Part shown: one piece after another, positions 10,319-19,488 of the stretch
Position numbering within the stretch: position 1 is the first letter of the stretch
How the letters are laid out: the number at the start of each line of letters is the position of its first letter
Source: Lachancea dasiensis
Lineage: Eukaryota > Ascomycota > Saccharomycetes > Saccharomycetales > Saccharomycetaceae
Assembly (NCBI GenBank): GCA_900074725.1
Contig: LT598458.1
Span: forward strand, 682,001 to 746,000
Direction: 5' to 3'
DNA: 64,000 bases
Program-made: the position numbers and the translations under genes
The notes under the pieces: generated by a model
The model's input: the letters and a program-made list of their open reading frames with translations, nothing else
Databases searched by the model: none
Told to the model about the DNA's origin: nothing

Positions 10319-11363
10319 ATGAGTTTCGAGGTTTTGGCGTTCGGATCCAATGGTTGTGGTCAGCTTAGGCCTCGGACATGATAACGACATGTTGGTACCT
10401 CAAACCACTTTTAAAAGCTCTATCAAGATTGTGAAAATAGAAGGAGGTGGCAATTTTACAGTTCTATTGTTGGAAAATGGCTGGCTTTATCTTGCGGGAG
10501 ATTTACCCTTGGAATTGGAGTGTAATGGTGACAAGAAAACGTGGAGGCGGGTCCCTGGATTATACCGGGATGTAGCATGTGGATGGAGCCACATAGTCGC
10601 AATAACAGTCGAAAATTTCGTTGTTACGGGTGGCGTCGGCGAGAGAGGAGAGCTCGGGCAAGGGAGCAAGAAAGAGAGCCCCTTTCTGAATCCGATCATG
10701 CAAATTCGGCACCCACTAAAGTCGCAGGTTTTGGCTTGTTTTTACAACACCTACGTTCTTGATGGAGGCCAACTTCTTGGCTGCGGATCAAACACCAAGT
10801 GTCAGATACGAGAGCCCAAAGAGCGAATTATCGACAGCCTCGTAAATGTCTGCGAAGCTTCTGTTTCCCAAGCATGCGCCGGCAAAAATTACGTTTTTTA
10901 TCAAAAGGCCGACGGCCATATACGCCTCAAGGGATCAATAAGCAATTCCGAGACTCATTTGCCTCCGATGGACCAATTTTCGGCTTTCGAGTGCAGGAGT
11001 ATGTGGACATCACTTCTGACATTTAATGCGAACCAGAAGTTTCAGTTCTATGGACAGGCTAACCAGAAACAGGATGCAATTATAGGTTTTTCTTGTAACG
11101 GGCCGGTGACCGCGTGGAGCACGGGGAGTGAGCACGGTATCGTTTGCATCGGAGGTAAGCAAGTGTTTTGTTGGGGGTGGGGCGAACACGGAAACTGTGG
11201 CAGCTTGCCAACCTCTCCTACACCAGATGGCGTGAACGATCGCTCCAACATCAACAGCGGTGTCAACCTGGCCTATAAGGTTGACTCAACAGATGTTGCA
11301 ATATATACCTGTTTTGGGGGGTGCGCAACATCATGGATATGCGTAGAAAGGCTAGGTTCTTAA
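10319..11363 (+). CDS. ATS1: Ats1/Kti13, RCC1-repeat protein; needs a +1 frameshift after codon 16
   Basis: Ats1 (Kti13) is an RCC1-like beta-propeller protein that pairs with Kti11 and supports both Elongator-dependent tRNA wobble-uridine modification and diphthamide synthesis on eEF2. The reading frame is split. From the ATG at 10319, codons 1-16 read MSFEVLAFGSNGCGQL and then end at a TGA (10379-10381) in frame 0. The rest, from GLGHDNDM onward, is in the +1 frame from 10368 to the stop at 11361-11363. Together they match the yeast Ats1 start (AFGSNG..QLGLGHD.DM) and would give 347 residues against 333 in S. cerevisiae. The last repeats contain GSEHGI, CWGWGEHGNCG and FGGCATSWI. The junction is CTT-AGG-C at 10364-10370, the classical yeast +1 shift site. 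A downstream ATG at 10350 in the +1 frame would drop the conserved first strand, so I prefer frameshifting. A sequencing error or a real mutation is the alternative. Confidence 0.85.
10364..10370 (+). promoter_or_regulatory. Candidate programmed +1 ribosomal frameshift site (CTT AGG C) in ATS1
   Basis: The heptamer is in the correct phase, with CTT as codon 16 and AGG as codon 17. It sits exactly where ATS1 homology moves from frame 0 to frame +1. On established yeast examples, the ribosome pauses at the AGG codon read by a scarce tRNA-Arg(CCU), peptidyl-tRNA-Leu slips from CUU to UUA, and translation resumes at GGC. Without a shift the product would be a 20-residue peptide ending at TGA 10379-10381. 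Confidence 0.8.
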
Positions 11364-12774
11364 TGAACGTTGAAACGTCAAGAGTCAAGATAAGAAACTT
11401 CTACAGGATTGTGGACACTAAAAAAATGTTAAGAAGTACCTTTCCAAAGCTCATGTACACGCCAAAGCCGTTTTATCGGTCTTTCGGCGTTTCACAGGGG
11501 AAATATGTATAGACTTCTTGATCATTACTCTAGAAAACGCGTATCGAGAAACCAGCAGTGAAGACTCTTGGGCCGATGAAGGCTCAAGTCTTGCTCGTCC
11601 TTTTCTTTAAACGTTTCCTTGGTTATTTATACATATAGGTCTGAGATTGCAATTTGTTTCGCAATTCGATTTTATACAAAAAAGCTCTACTCACTAAACA
11701 CGTCAGAAACAGTTTCCATCGATGAGCGTTAGGGCATTTAACAAGGAAAATGAGCTGGTGTAGACATGAAACCCAAAAGTTTTTCCTCTCCTCTGCTGCT
11801 GTGCTATCTAACAATTTTTATGCGCTAAAACAATGGGTTTCTAAGGGCACTGATGTCTTTATTGTTGCGGTACAGCATCAGCAGTGTGTAGCTTATTGAT
11901 TTATTCTTTTCAGCGGTTCAAGGGCAATCCGACTGTAGTTTTCAACATCTGATACCTGTTGGGAGTCGTATTTGAAGCTGCAAAGTTGAATTAACCACTT
12001 GTAAAAATCACAGGTTGTCGCAGAAAGGTGAAATTACGAGCAAAGCTTTCGGCGGAGCTCCAGTAATATCACAAAAGACCCTGAAAGCAGCCAAGAAGGC
12101 AATCATACTACTTCCAGAGTGCTGCTCCGCGTCAAGCCAATATTCATGCGCAATTCTATGATTATACCTCTGTTGTTACGGAACGACTAATATCACTTTA
12201 TACAATAATGTCATGTGCTCCTATCTCGAATACTACGTAGTGCTATATCATACAAATGTGGAGGATTACCTTACACCAGCCTCGACTTGAGCCCCAAATA
12301 ACCTATTCTCGTCACCTATTGTGGTCTCCGAAAACTTGAAAAAAAGAAGCTGCATATCAGCCAATTATCTTGTGAAGAATGTTACCTATGACACAATGGG
12401 TCGTGTTTTCAGCTTTACACAGCTTACCGCTGTGTAAAGCTTCAAATCTCACTGCCACCGGGGCTTAAGTTGTGTTAAATGATATGCATTGGCTCCATTC
12501 AATATTACTCAAATTATAGCAGAAGCTTAGCGGGATGCCTGAAAATTTTGCGCCCTTTCAGATTACGGGACTCCTATTCAAAGCCATTTTGGCTAAAATA
12601 AGGCGGTTAGTCGGGCTTGAGGCTGGCATTCTAGAGAGCCTGAAGATGTGTGCCAGGGTCAGGCTCATTGAGATTGACGCTATGTCACATGATCTGTACT
12701 CGAAGTACTCACGCACGTAAATTTTGGCTCCTCATAATTTTAAACTTGACAACAACTAAGAAACGACAAGATAA
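11364..12774. other. Intergenic: ATS1 3' flank and CCR4 promoter
   Basis: This 1.4-kb interval should hold the ATS1 terminator and the CCR4 promoter. It contains a perfect 12-bp hairpin at 12411-12441, and a 61-codon ATG-started frame at 12535-12720 that ends 54 bases before the CCR4 start and resembles nothing I know. No RNA gene was recognised. Confidence 0.5.
12411..12441. repeat. Perfect 12-bp inverted repeat upstream of CCR4
   Basis: The arms AGCTTTACACAG (12411-12422) and CTGTGTAAAGCT (12430-12441) are exact reverse complements around a 7-base loop. The repeat lies about 330 bases before CCR4. It could be a dimeric factor site or a structure in a long leader. Confidence 0.75.
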
Positions 12775-15069
12775 ATGCGCAAACAAAGCGTTGAAATGAA
12801 CAATTCGGCGCCACTGATGGGCTACTCCGGGCTGGCAGGACAGCCTGGAGCAGTTCAGCCGCATATGCCGTCTGTTTTAGGAACTCCAGGCTCTCTACAT
12901 CAGCAACTTCATTTGCAACAACCTCATTCACAGTTGGGACCTAATTCCCAATTGGTACAAGGCCAGGCAGTCGGCCAGGCGCAACAACAGCTACCACCAG
13001 GATTGATTGGAGCACAGAACGCCGCTGGCTCTGCTTCAAGTGCTTCAGCAAATGCTGGAAACCCGCTTTATCATCCTCACCAAGGTGACCCTTCGCTGCT
13101 CCAAAATCCAATCTGGAAGCTACAACTCCAACTTGCCGCTGTTTCACGTCAAGCGGTGGGCCAAGCTAATGTCTATGCCCGCCAGAGTGCAATGCGGAAG
13201 TACTTGATTAACAAAAATCAAGGTACCCCAGGGGTGGGTGTAGCTAATGCAACCAACCCACTAACTGGTGCCGCCAGTGCTGGCACGCTCAATGAGATGT
13301 CTGCCTCGCTCGTAGATAACACCAAGCAATTGTTATTAGATATGGCTAGTGATCCATCTGCTACGAAAGCTCAAGTAGCCTCATCTAGTGCCATATCTAC
13401 ACCAATAACGCCCAACGCAGAACTCAACGGGGGGGTCAACCCGACGACGCCATCTTTGCTTCTACAGCACAAGAAACTTTCGCAGTATAACATTGACGAA
13501 GATGATGAAATAGAACATCGCATGGGCGCACCAACGGGTGCCAAATATGATGATCAACTTTGGCACGCTCTAGATTTATCAAATTTACAGTTATTCAATT
13601 TGAGCAACTCGTTGTTCAAATATGAATTTCTAACGCGGCTATATCTTAATGGTAACAATTTAACTTCTTTGCCTAAAGCAGTCAAGCAGTTAAGAAGCTT
13701 GAGGGTGTTGGATTTGTCCCACAACAAGTTGACAGAGCTTCCTTCAGAATTGGGCTTATGTCACGAGCTGAAGTATCTGTACCTATTTGACAACATGGTA
13801 TCCACGCTTCCCTGGGAATTTGGCAACCTTTATAACCTCCAGTTTTTGGGTCTCGAGGGTAATCCTATGGATCGTCAATTAATAAAGATCCTGACAGAGA
13901 AATCTGTCACAGGTTTAATATTTTATCTCAGAGATAACGCTCCTGAGGTACCCTTACCCCAAGAAAGGAAATTTATCGAAATTAACGTCGATGGCGAACC
14001 AACAGATGCGTTCAATTCCTTGAAGGAGTCCGAACAACACCTCAACCGAGAGACTTTGAAGAAATCCTTCACCGTTCTATCGTACAATACTTTATGCCAG
14101 CATTATGCCACCCCAAAAATGTATCGTTTTACGCCATCCTGGGCCTTGAGTTGGGATTTTAGGCGCGAAAAGCTTCAGGAGCAAATTTTGAATTACAATA
14201 CTGACATTATCTGTTTGCAAGAGGTCGAATCTAAGACGTACGAGGAGTTTTGGGCCCCACTGCTCCGGGAACACGGTTATACTGGTATGTTCCACGCCAA
14301 AACCAGGGCACGTACGATGCAGGCAAAGGATTCTAAGAAGGTGGATGGATGTTGTTTTTTCTACAGGGATTCGGATTTCAAGATTGTGTACAAGGAAACA
14401 ATTGATTTCAGTAGTATATGGATGAAACACAAGAAATTTTTGAGGACGGAGGATTATTTGAACCGTGCCATGAACAAGGACAACATCGCCATAGTTGTCA
14501 AACTACAACACCAGAAAAGCGGAGAACATGTATGGGCGGTAACCACGCATTTGCACTGGGACCCTCAGTTTAATGATGTTAAAACTTTTCAAGTTGGTGT
14601 TCTGCTAGATCACATGGAGAAGACGATCAAAGAGCATAGCGGCGGTACCAGCACACAAGAGCTGAAGAAGGTACCGGTGATCCTCTGTGGTGATTTAAAT
14701 TCGACGCTTGACTCTGCTGTTTACGACTTGCTACGTACTGGTGCCGTGCGCGACCATCAGGATATTGAGGGCCGAGACTTTGGCTTCATGTCTCAAAAGA
14801 ACTTCGCTCATAACATTCCCTTGAAATCAAGTTATGAGGTAATTGGCGAGCTTCCTTTTACTAACCTTTCACCACTTTTCACCAGCGTCATCGACTACAT
14901 ATGGTATTCCCCGCAAGCTCTGCGTGTACGTGGTGTTCTTGGCGAAATAGACCAGGAATATACTTCAAAGTTTATCGGGTTTCCCAATGACAAGTTTCCT
15001 AGCGACCATATTCCGCTTGTTACTCGGTTCGAGTTCACCAAGGGGGTTGGAGGGAGCAGAAAGGCGTAA
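12775..15069 (+). CDS. CCR4: Ccr4, catalytic deadenylase of the CCR4-NOT complex
   Basis: The protein is 764 residues; the S. cerevisiae protein is longer mainly because of N-terminal glutamine and asparagine tracts. Ccr4 shortens mRNA poly(A) tails in the cytoplasm and starts mRNA decay. In order there is a low-complexity Q/A/S-rich N terminus (about 1-100), a conserved block with [14 protein letters not shown] (about 111-125), leucine-rich repeats at about 263-372 that bind Caf1/Pop2, and the exonuclease-endonuclease-phosphatase domain from about residue 430. Active-site motifs are visible: [11 protein letters not shown] (Asn about 438), LQEVESKT (Glu about 483), [18 protein letters not shown] and, near the end, PSDHIPL. 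The start is the first ATG; a second Met at residue 8 is possible. It follows ATS1 in the same direction, as in S. cerevisiae. Confidence 0.97.
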   Translation: MRKQSVEMNNSAPLMGYSGLAGQPGAVQPHMPSVLGTPGSLHQQLHLQQPHSQLGPNSQLVQGQAVGQAQQQLPPGLIGAQNAAGSASSASANAGNPLYHPHQGDPSLLQNPIWKLQLQLAAVSRQAVGQANVYARQSAMRKYLINKNQGTPGVGVANATNPLTGAASAGTLNEMSASLVDNTKQLLLDMASDPSATKAQVASSSAISTPITPNAELNGGVNPTTPSLLLQHKKLSQYNIDEDDEIEHRMGAPTGAKYDDQLWHALDLSNLQLFNLSNSLFKYEFLTRLYLNGNNLTSLPKAVKQLRSLRVLDLSHNKLTELPSELGLCHELKYLYLFDNMVSTLPWEFGNLYNLQFLGLEGNPMDRQLIKILTEKSVTGLIFYLRDNAPEVPLPQERKFIEINVDGEPTDAFNSLKESEQHLNRETLKKSFTVLSYNTLCQHYATPKMYRFTPSWALSWDFRREKLQEQILNYNTDIICLQEVESKTYEEFWAPLLREHGYTGMFHAKTRARTMQAKDSKKVDGCCFFYRDSDFKIVYKETIDFSSIWMKHKKFLRTEDYLNRAMNKDNIAIVVKLQHQKSGEHVWAVTTHLHWDPQFNDVKTFQVGVLLDHMEKTIKEHSGGTSTQELKKVPVILCGDLNSTLDSAVYDLLRTGAVRDHQDIEGRDFGFMSQKNFAHNIPLKSSYEVIGELPFTNLSPLFTSVIDYIWYSPQALRVRGVLGEIDQEYTSKFIGFPNDKFPSDHIPLVTRFEFTKGVGGSRKA

Positions 15070-15298
15070 AACCACACTTCTTTCAAAAGCTTCTCACGTT
15101 TAATTCACGAAATCACTCCACTGTACCATATCATAGACAATATTTAGGCTATAAAACGTTCAATACTCGTTTCGGTTGGCATTTAAAGCTGGCACTATTA
15201 ACGATCTCTATTATTTCAATATTTTTGGTAGGCCATAAAGATAGCTGGTCGACTCGCTTCGGCTTAAGAGCTATACTGAAGAGGTTTGAAGGTGGAGT

Positions 15299-16597
15299 AT
15301 GGCCTCTGTCGATCGTCAAAACCTCTCTGAAGAATATGATCGACACCATGGTGAAGAAATATACCTTGAGAATGCGCCATTATTGGAAAAATTGAAAGAT
15401 CTGAGTTATGTAACTTTCATGTTGATTGGGGTGGCATTGCTGTGGCCATGGAACAGTTTTTTGAGTGCTTCACTCTACTTCCAGCATGATGTTTTTCATG
15501 ATGACACTATTTATGCCAGGACATATATAAGCACCATGATGACTATATCTACTACATCATCTGTTATGTTCAACCTTTGGCTCTCGAAGAGACAGCACAG
15601 CTATGCGGAAAGAGTTGTCAGAGGGCTTATTTGGGAAGTGGTCGTGTTTGGATTACTTGCCGTTTTTGTTTTAGTCCGTAAGGTCTTCCCTGACTGGCTA
15701 AACTTTTTGTTTTTGATGACAATGGTGTTAATTAGTTCTTGCGGAACAGCCATGACCCAAAATGGTGCCATGGCTCTGGCCAACGTCTTTGGGCCTCAGT
15801 TCAGTCAAAGTGTGATGATGGGCCAGGCTGTAGCTGGTGTACTGCCATCTCTCGTACTCTTCGGAGTTTCCTTCATTGGGGACCCTCGCAATCAAAGCGT
15901 TGGTGGCATTTTCGCGTATTTTTGCACCACGATTGCTGTCTCTGCCAGTTGCATTGTCCTATATCGTATCAGTGGTATCGGAAGCGCAGACAAGCGGGAA
16001 CTGCTGCTAAACGAACAAACTGACGACATCGAGGATAACACCGTATCGTTTGCAGTACTGTTCCAAAAGCTAAAGTATTTGGTTTTGTCCATTTTCACTA
16101 CCTTTATCGTTACGCTCCTGTTCCCGGTTTTTGCTGCCAACACGTTCGTAATGGGACTACCAATGCACAATGCCCAATACATCCCATTTATCTTCACAGT
16201 ATGGAATCTGGGAGACCTTTATGGGAGAGCAATTTCAGACTACCCTGTTTTTCAATCCGCAAACTTTACGCCGTTTAAGACGTTCTTGTATTCTATTGCT
16301 AGGGCCGGACTTGTCCCTTTATTTTTCTGTTTTAATTTGAACGATAGCAGAAAGCCCTCCGGGTCGGTTCTGTCCGATTTTGGCTACATTTTGCTGCAAT
16401 TTTTGTTTGGGGTGACCAATGGCAATGTCCTTTCAATAAGCTTCATGAAGGTGAGTCCCCAGCTTAGCTCAGACAAAGAACGCAAAGCCGCAGGCGGTTT
16501 CACGAACATCTTTCTGTCTTCAGGGCTGGCTTGCGGCAGTCTAGTAAGCTACGTGTTTGTGTATATCGTAAGCACAATTGAAATGGGGCGTCCATAA
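15299..16597 (+). CDS. FUN26: Equilibrative nucleoside transporter Fun26 (vacuolar)
   Basis: The protein is 432 residues and strongly hydrophobic. The first membrane segment contains LIGVALLWPWNSFLSAS at about residues 47-63, a signature of the ENT (SLC29) family, and further segments run to the C terminus, consistent with the 11-helix ENT fold. Later family features include the run IPFIFTVWNLGDLYGR (about 297-312) and GVTNGNVLSISFMKVSP near residue 380. In S. cerevisiae Fun26 sits in the vacuolar membrane and exports nucleosides and nicotinamide riboside from the vacuole. The protein is shorter than the S. cerevisiae form (about 517 residues), mostly at the N terminus. The ATG at 15299 is the first in the frame. 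Position between CCR4 and PMT2 matches S. cerevisiae. Confidence 0.94.
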   Translation: MASVDRQNLSEEYDRHHGEEIYLENAPLLEKLKDLSYVTFMLIGVALLWPWNSFLSASLYFQHDVFHDDTIYARTYISTMMTISTTSSVMFNLWLSKRQHSYAERVVRGLIWEVVVFGLLAVFVLVRKVFPDWLNFLFLMTMVLISSCGTAMTQNGAMALANVFGPQFSQSVMMGQAVAGVLPSLVLFGVSFIGDPRNQSVGGIFAYFCTTIAVSASCIVLYRISGIGSADKRELLLNEQTDDIEDNTVSFAVLFQKLKYLVLSIFTTFIVTLLFPVFAANTFVMGLPMHNAQYIPFIFTVWNLGDLYGRAISDYPVFQSANFTPFKTFLYSIARAGLVPLFFCFNLNDSRKPSGSVLSDFGYILLQFLFGVTNGNVLSISFMKVSPQLSSDKERKAAGGFTNIFLSSGLACGSLVSYVFVYIVSTIEMGRP

Positions 16598-17103
16598 GAG
16601 AGTATGTGACAGCAAGTGCTCAAATCACTTGCCAATAACTACAAGGGCATCGAATGCAGTCGAAAATCATGGGTTTTTGTGCTCTTTCCTCCAAGTGTCC
16701 TGGTCAACTTGTGCAATTATTTAAGATAAAGCAGTGTATATAGCGCGTGTTTACTGTCAATGTTTATTTCGTGTCTGAATTTGTCACGACTCACTGTAGT
16801 AAACGACTTTTCATTAATTTAATGAGAGCTAGACTCAACGCCACTGATCCTAGACTAAAGTGATCTTTCGCAGCTGCATGAGGCCTGTACACTCTTGCAT
16901 TGTGCCAGAATGAAAGTGACCGTTTAGGTTTAAGATAATCACTATTTTATACACAGTCATAAATCACGTGAGGAACAAAATTTTCGAATTCGCTGTTATG
17001 CCTAGCGTGTTCTTTAAAGAAACTACTCAGGAATCAAATTCAAGGTCACGAAGGGTATTGAGAGCATAACGCCTACCTATTGTGCCAAACTCGTTAGCCC
17101 AAT
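16598..17103. other. Intergenic: FUN26 3' flank and PMT2 promoter
   Basis: This 506-base interval holds the FUN26 terminator region and the PMT2 promoter, including a palindromic E-box at 16964-16971. Nothing else was recognised. Confidence 0.5.
16964..16971. promoter_or_regulatory. CACGTG E-box upstream of PMT2
   Basis: The palindrome TCACGTGA lies about 133 bases before the PMT2 start. It fits the binding site of Cbf1-type basic helix-loop-helix factors and also resembles centromere element I. I see no AT-rich element II or a CCGAA element III beside it, so a promoter role is more likely. Confidence 0.45.
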
Positions 17104-19338
17104 ATGTCTGCTTCTGGGTTTCAAGAGAACCAGGAGGATGCAGCCTTGAAACGGCGAATTGGCTCCACCGACGCGATCTTTACAGTTGCGGAGAAAGAGT
17201 TGGAGGACGTGTCAAAGTGGGAAAAAGTTCAGACAGAGGAAAGCCCATTAAATAAATTAGAACGCCTGTTGATGCCAATTGTGTTTACGGCTCTAGCCTT
17301 CTTCACCAGGATGTACAAGATTGGCGTGAACAACCATGTGGTATGGGACGAGGCACACTTTGGTAAATTTGGGTCTTATTACTTGAGGCACGAGTTCTAC
17401 CATGACGTGCACCCCCCGCTTGGTAAGATGTTGGTTGGCCTATCTGGGTTTTTGGCCAATTATAATGGGTCGTGGGATTTTCCATCGGGTGAAGAGTATC
17501 CAGAGTACTTGGATTATGTCAAGATGAGAATCTTCAATGCAACTTTCTCCGCCCTGTGTGTTCCAGTTGCTTATTTTACCGCGAAGGCCATTGGGTTTTC
17601 GCTGCCAACCGTTTGGCTGTTTACTATTCTGGTGATATTTGAAAACTCTTACGCGACTCTTGGTAGATTTATTCTGTTAGATTCCATGCTGCTCTTTTTC
17701 ACAGTTGGTTCCATCTATTGTTTTGTTATGTTTCACAACAACAGAAAAGTCCCATTTTCTAGAAAATGGTGGAAGTGGTTATTATTTACTGGCCTCTCAC
17801 TCGGATGTACTATATCGGTCAAGATGGTGGGTTTGCTGGTCATTACCTTGGTGGGTATCTACACTGTTATTGACTTATGGAATATGCTCGGTGACAAACA
17901 GCTTTCCAAAGCCAATTACGTCTACCATTGGCTCTCCAGAATTTTGTGCTTAATTATCGTTCCATTCTTAGTGTTTTTGGCTTGCTTCAAAGTTCACTTT
18001 GATCTTTTATCCCATAGTGGAACTGGTGATGCCAATATGCCATCACTATTTCAGGCGGGTTTGATTGGAAGTGATGTCGGCGAAGGACCCCGTGACGTTG
18101 CTTTGGGATCATCGATCGTTAGCATTAAAAACCAGGCCCTGGGAGGTGCATTGCTGCACTCTCATGTTCAGGGCTACCCGGAAGGCTCTAATCAACAGCA
18201 AGTTACCTGCTACGGCCATAAGGACAGCAACAATCACTGGATTTTTGACAGAATTAGACCTTTACCTGCTTGGACTGACGATGAAAAAGACATCGAGTTT
18301 CTAGAGGCGGGCGCTGCATACAGAATTGTTCACCCAAATACGGGTAAAAACTTGCACACACACCCTATCCCCGCACCTTTGTCGAAAGCAGCATGGGAAG
18401 TTTCTGGTTATGGTACAGCAACTATTGGAGATCCTAAAGATCATTGGATTTTGGAAGCTGTCGTGCAGCATGGATCAGAAAATGCATCCCGTATGCATCC
18501 TTTGACGACCTCTTTCCGTATCAAGAACGCTGAGCTCGGGTGTTACTTGGCCCAGACAGGTAATAACTTGCCCGAATGGGGGTTCAGACAAAGTGAGGTG
18601 GCCTGTTTGAAAAATCCTTTTAAGAGAGACAAAAGAACTTGGTGGAACGTCGAGACACACACCAACGATAAATTACCAGAAAGGCCAACTGATTTTCAAT
18701 ATCCAACGTTAGGTTTTATGAAAAACTTCATTCATTTAAATCTAGCAATGATGGCTACGAACAATGCTCTGATTCCCGATCCTGACAAATTAGACAACTT
18801 GGCATCTTCTGCCTGGCAATGGCCCACTTTGAATGTCGGGATCAGATTATGTGGTTGGGGTGATGATACTTTTAAGTACTTCTTGATGGGTTCTCCTGCA
18901 TCTACTTGGCTGTCAACCGCAGCTGTTTTGGCATTCATGTTGTCAGTGGTAGTGTTGGTTCTCAGGTGGCAAAGACAATACTCCGATTTATCAAGTGCTC
19001 ATGACTTCAACCTTTTCATGATGGGGGGTTTCTACCCTCTCCTAGGCTGGGGTTTGCACTATGTGCCTTTTGTCATAATGAGCAGAGTGACGTATGTCCA
19101 TCACTATCTTCCTGCTCTTTACTTCGCATTGTTGATCTTATCCTATCTCTTCGAAGCTGGTCTACAGGGTCTGAGCAAAACAAAGACAGGAAGGATTACT
19201 AGGGCAACAATTTACGTTGTCTACTCCTCGGTAGTCATTTATGGGTTTTACTATTTTGCTCCCATCTCCTTTGGTATGGAAGGCCCTTCCAGTAACTACG
19301 CTTACTTGAATTGGTTAAAGACGTGGACAATTGCCTAA
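17104..19338 (+). CDS. PMT2: Protein O-mannosyltransferase Pmt2
   Basis: The protein is 744 residues (S. cerevisiae Pmt2 has 759). It transfers mannose from dolichyl-phosphate-mannose to Ser/Thr of secretory proteins in the ER, normally as a Pmt1-Pmt2 heterodimer, and also marks misfolded proteins. The first membrane helix is at about residues 55-70. The loop-1 Asp-Glu pair of the family is seen in [15 protein letters not shown] (Asp82, Glu83), followed by [15 protein letters not shown]. Several helices follow, then the lumenal MIR domains at about 340-520 ([20 protein letters not shown] begins the first). A cluster of C-terminal helices contains [16 protein letters not shown]. All family landmarks are present. 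PMT2 and LTE1 are adjacent in S. cerevisiae; here LDB19 and a regulator gene lie between them. Confidence 0.97.
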   Translation: MSASGFQENQEDAALKRRIGSTDAIFTVAEKELEDVSKWEKVQTEESPLNKLERLLMPIVFTALAFFTRMYKIGVNNHVVWDEAHFGKFGSYYLRHEFYHDVHPPLGKMLVGLSGFLANYNGSWDFPSGEEYPEYLDYVKMRIFNATFSALCVPVAYFTAKAIGFSLPTVWLFTILVIFENSYATLGRFILLDSMLLFFTVGSIYCFVMFHNNRKVPFSRKWWKWLLFTGLSLGCTISVKMVGLLVITLVGIYTVIDLWNMLGDKQLSKANYVYHWLSRILCLIIVPFLVFLACFKVHFDLLSHSGTGDANMPSLFQAGLIGSDVGEGPRDVALGSSIVSIKNQALGGALLHSHVQGYPEGSNQQQVTCYGHKDSNNHWIFDRIRPLPAWTDDEKDIEFLEAGAAYRIVHPNTGKNLHTHPIPAPLSKAAWEVSGYGTATIGDPKDHWILEAVVQHGSENASRMHPLTTSFRIKNAELGCYLAQTGNNLPEWGFRQSEVACLKNPFKRDKRTWWNVETHTNDKLPERPTDFQYPTLGFMKNFIHLNLAMMATNNALIPDPDKLDNLASSAWQWPTLNVGIRLCGWGDDTFKYFLMGSPASTWLSTAAVLAFMLSVVVLVLRWQRQYSDLSSAHDFNLFMMGGFYPLLGWGLHYVPFVIMSRVTYVHHYLPALYFALLILSYLFEAGLQGLSKTKTGRITRATIYVVYSSVVIYGFYYFAPISFGMEGPSSNYAYLNWLKTWTIA

Positions 19339-19488
19339 GAGAAAGGCGTACAGGTGAGCTACGGACTCACACTTTTGGCTACAGTTTATATCATTTCTAC
19401 TAATCTAGAGACGTAAATATGCCGGATGACAAATAAGTAGTTGTCTGTCGAGACAGTACCTGTCTTTATTGACCGAAAAGTAACCTAT

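Noticed and set aside
10350-11363. ATS1 translated simply from the ATG at 10350
   Set aside because: This would drop the conserved AFGSNGCGQL strand, which is present in the other frame from an upstream ATG. Conservation on both sides of the junction fits frameshifting better.
12535-12720. 61-codon ATG frame upstream of CCR4
   Set aside because: No similarity to any protein I know; length is within chance for a 1.4-kb spacer. It might act as an upstream ORF if the CCR4 mRNA starts early, but nothing shows this.
16964-17000. Centromere suggested by TCACGTGA (CDEI-like)
   Set aside because: No 80-bp or longer AT-rich element and no CCGAA-containing element III follows on either side.
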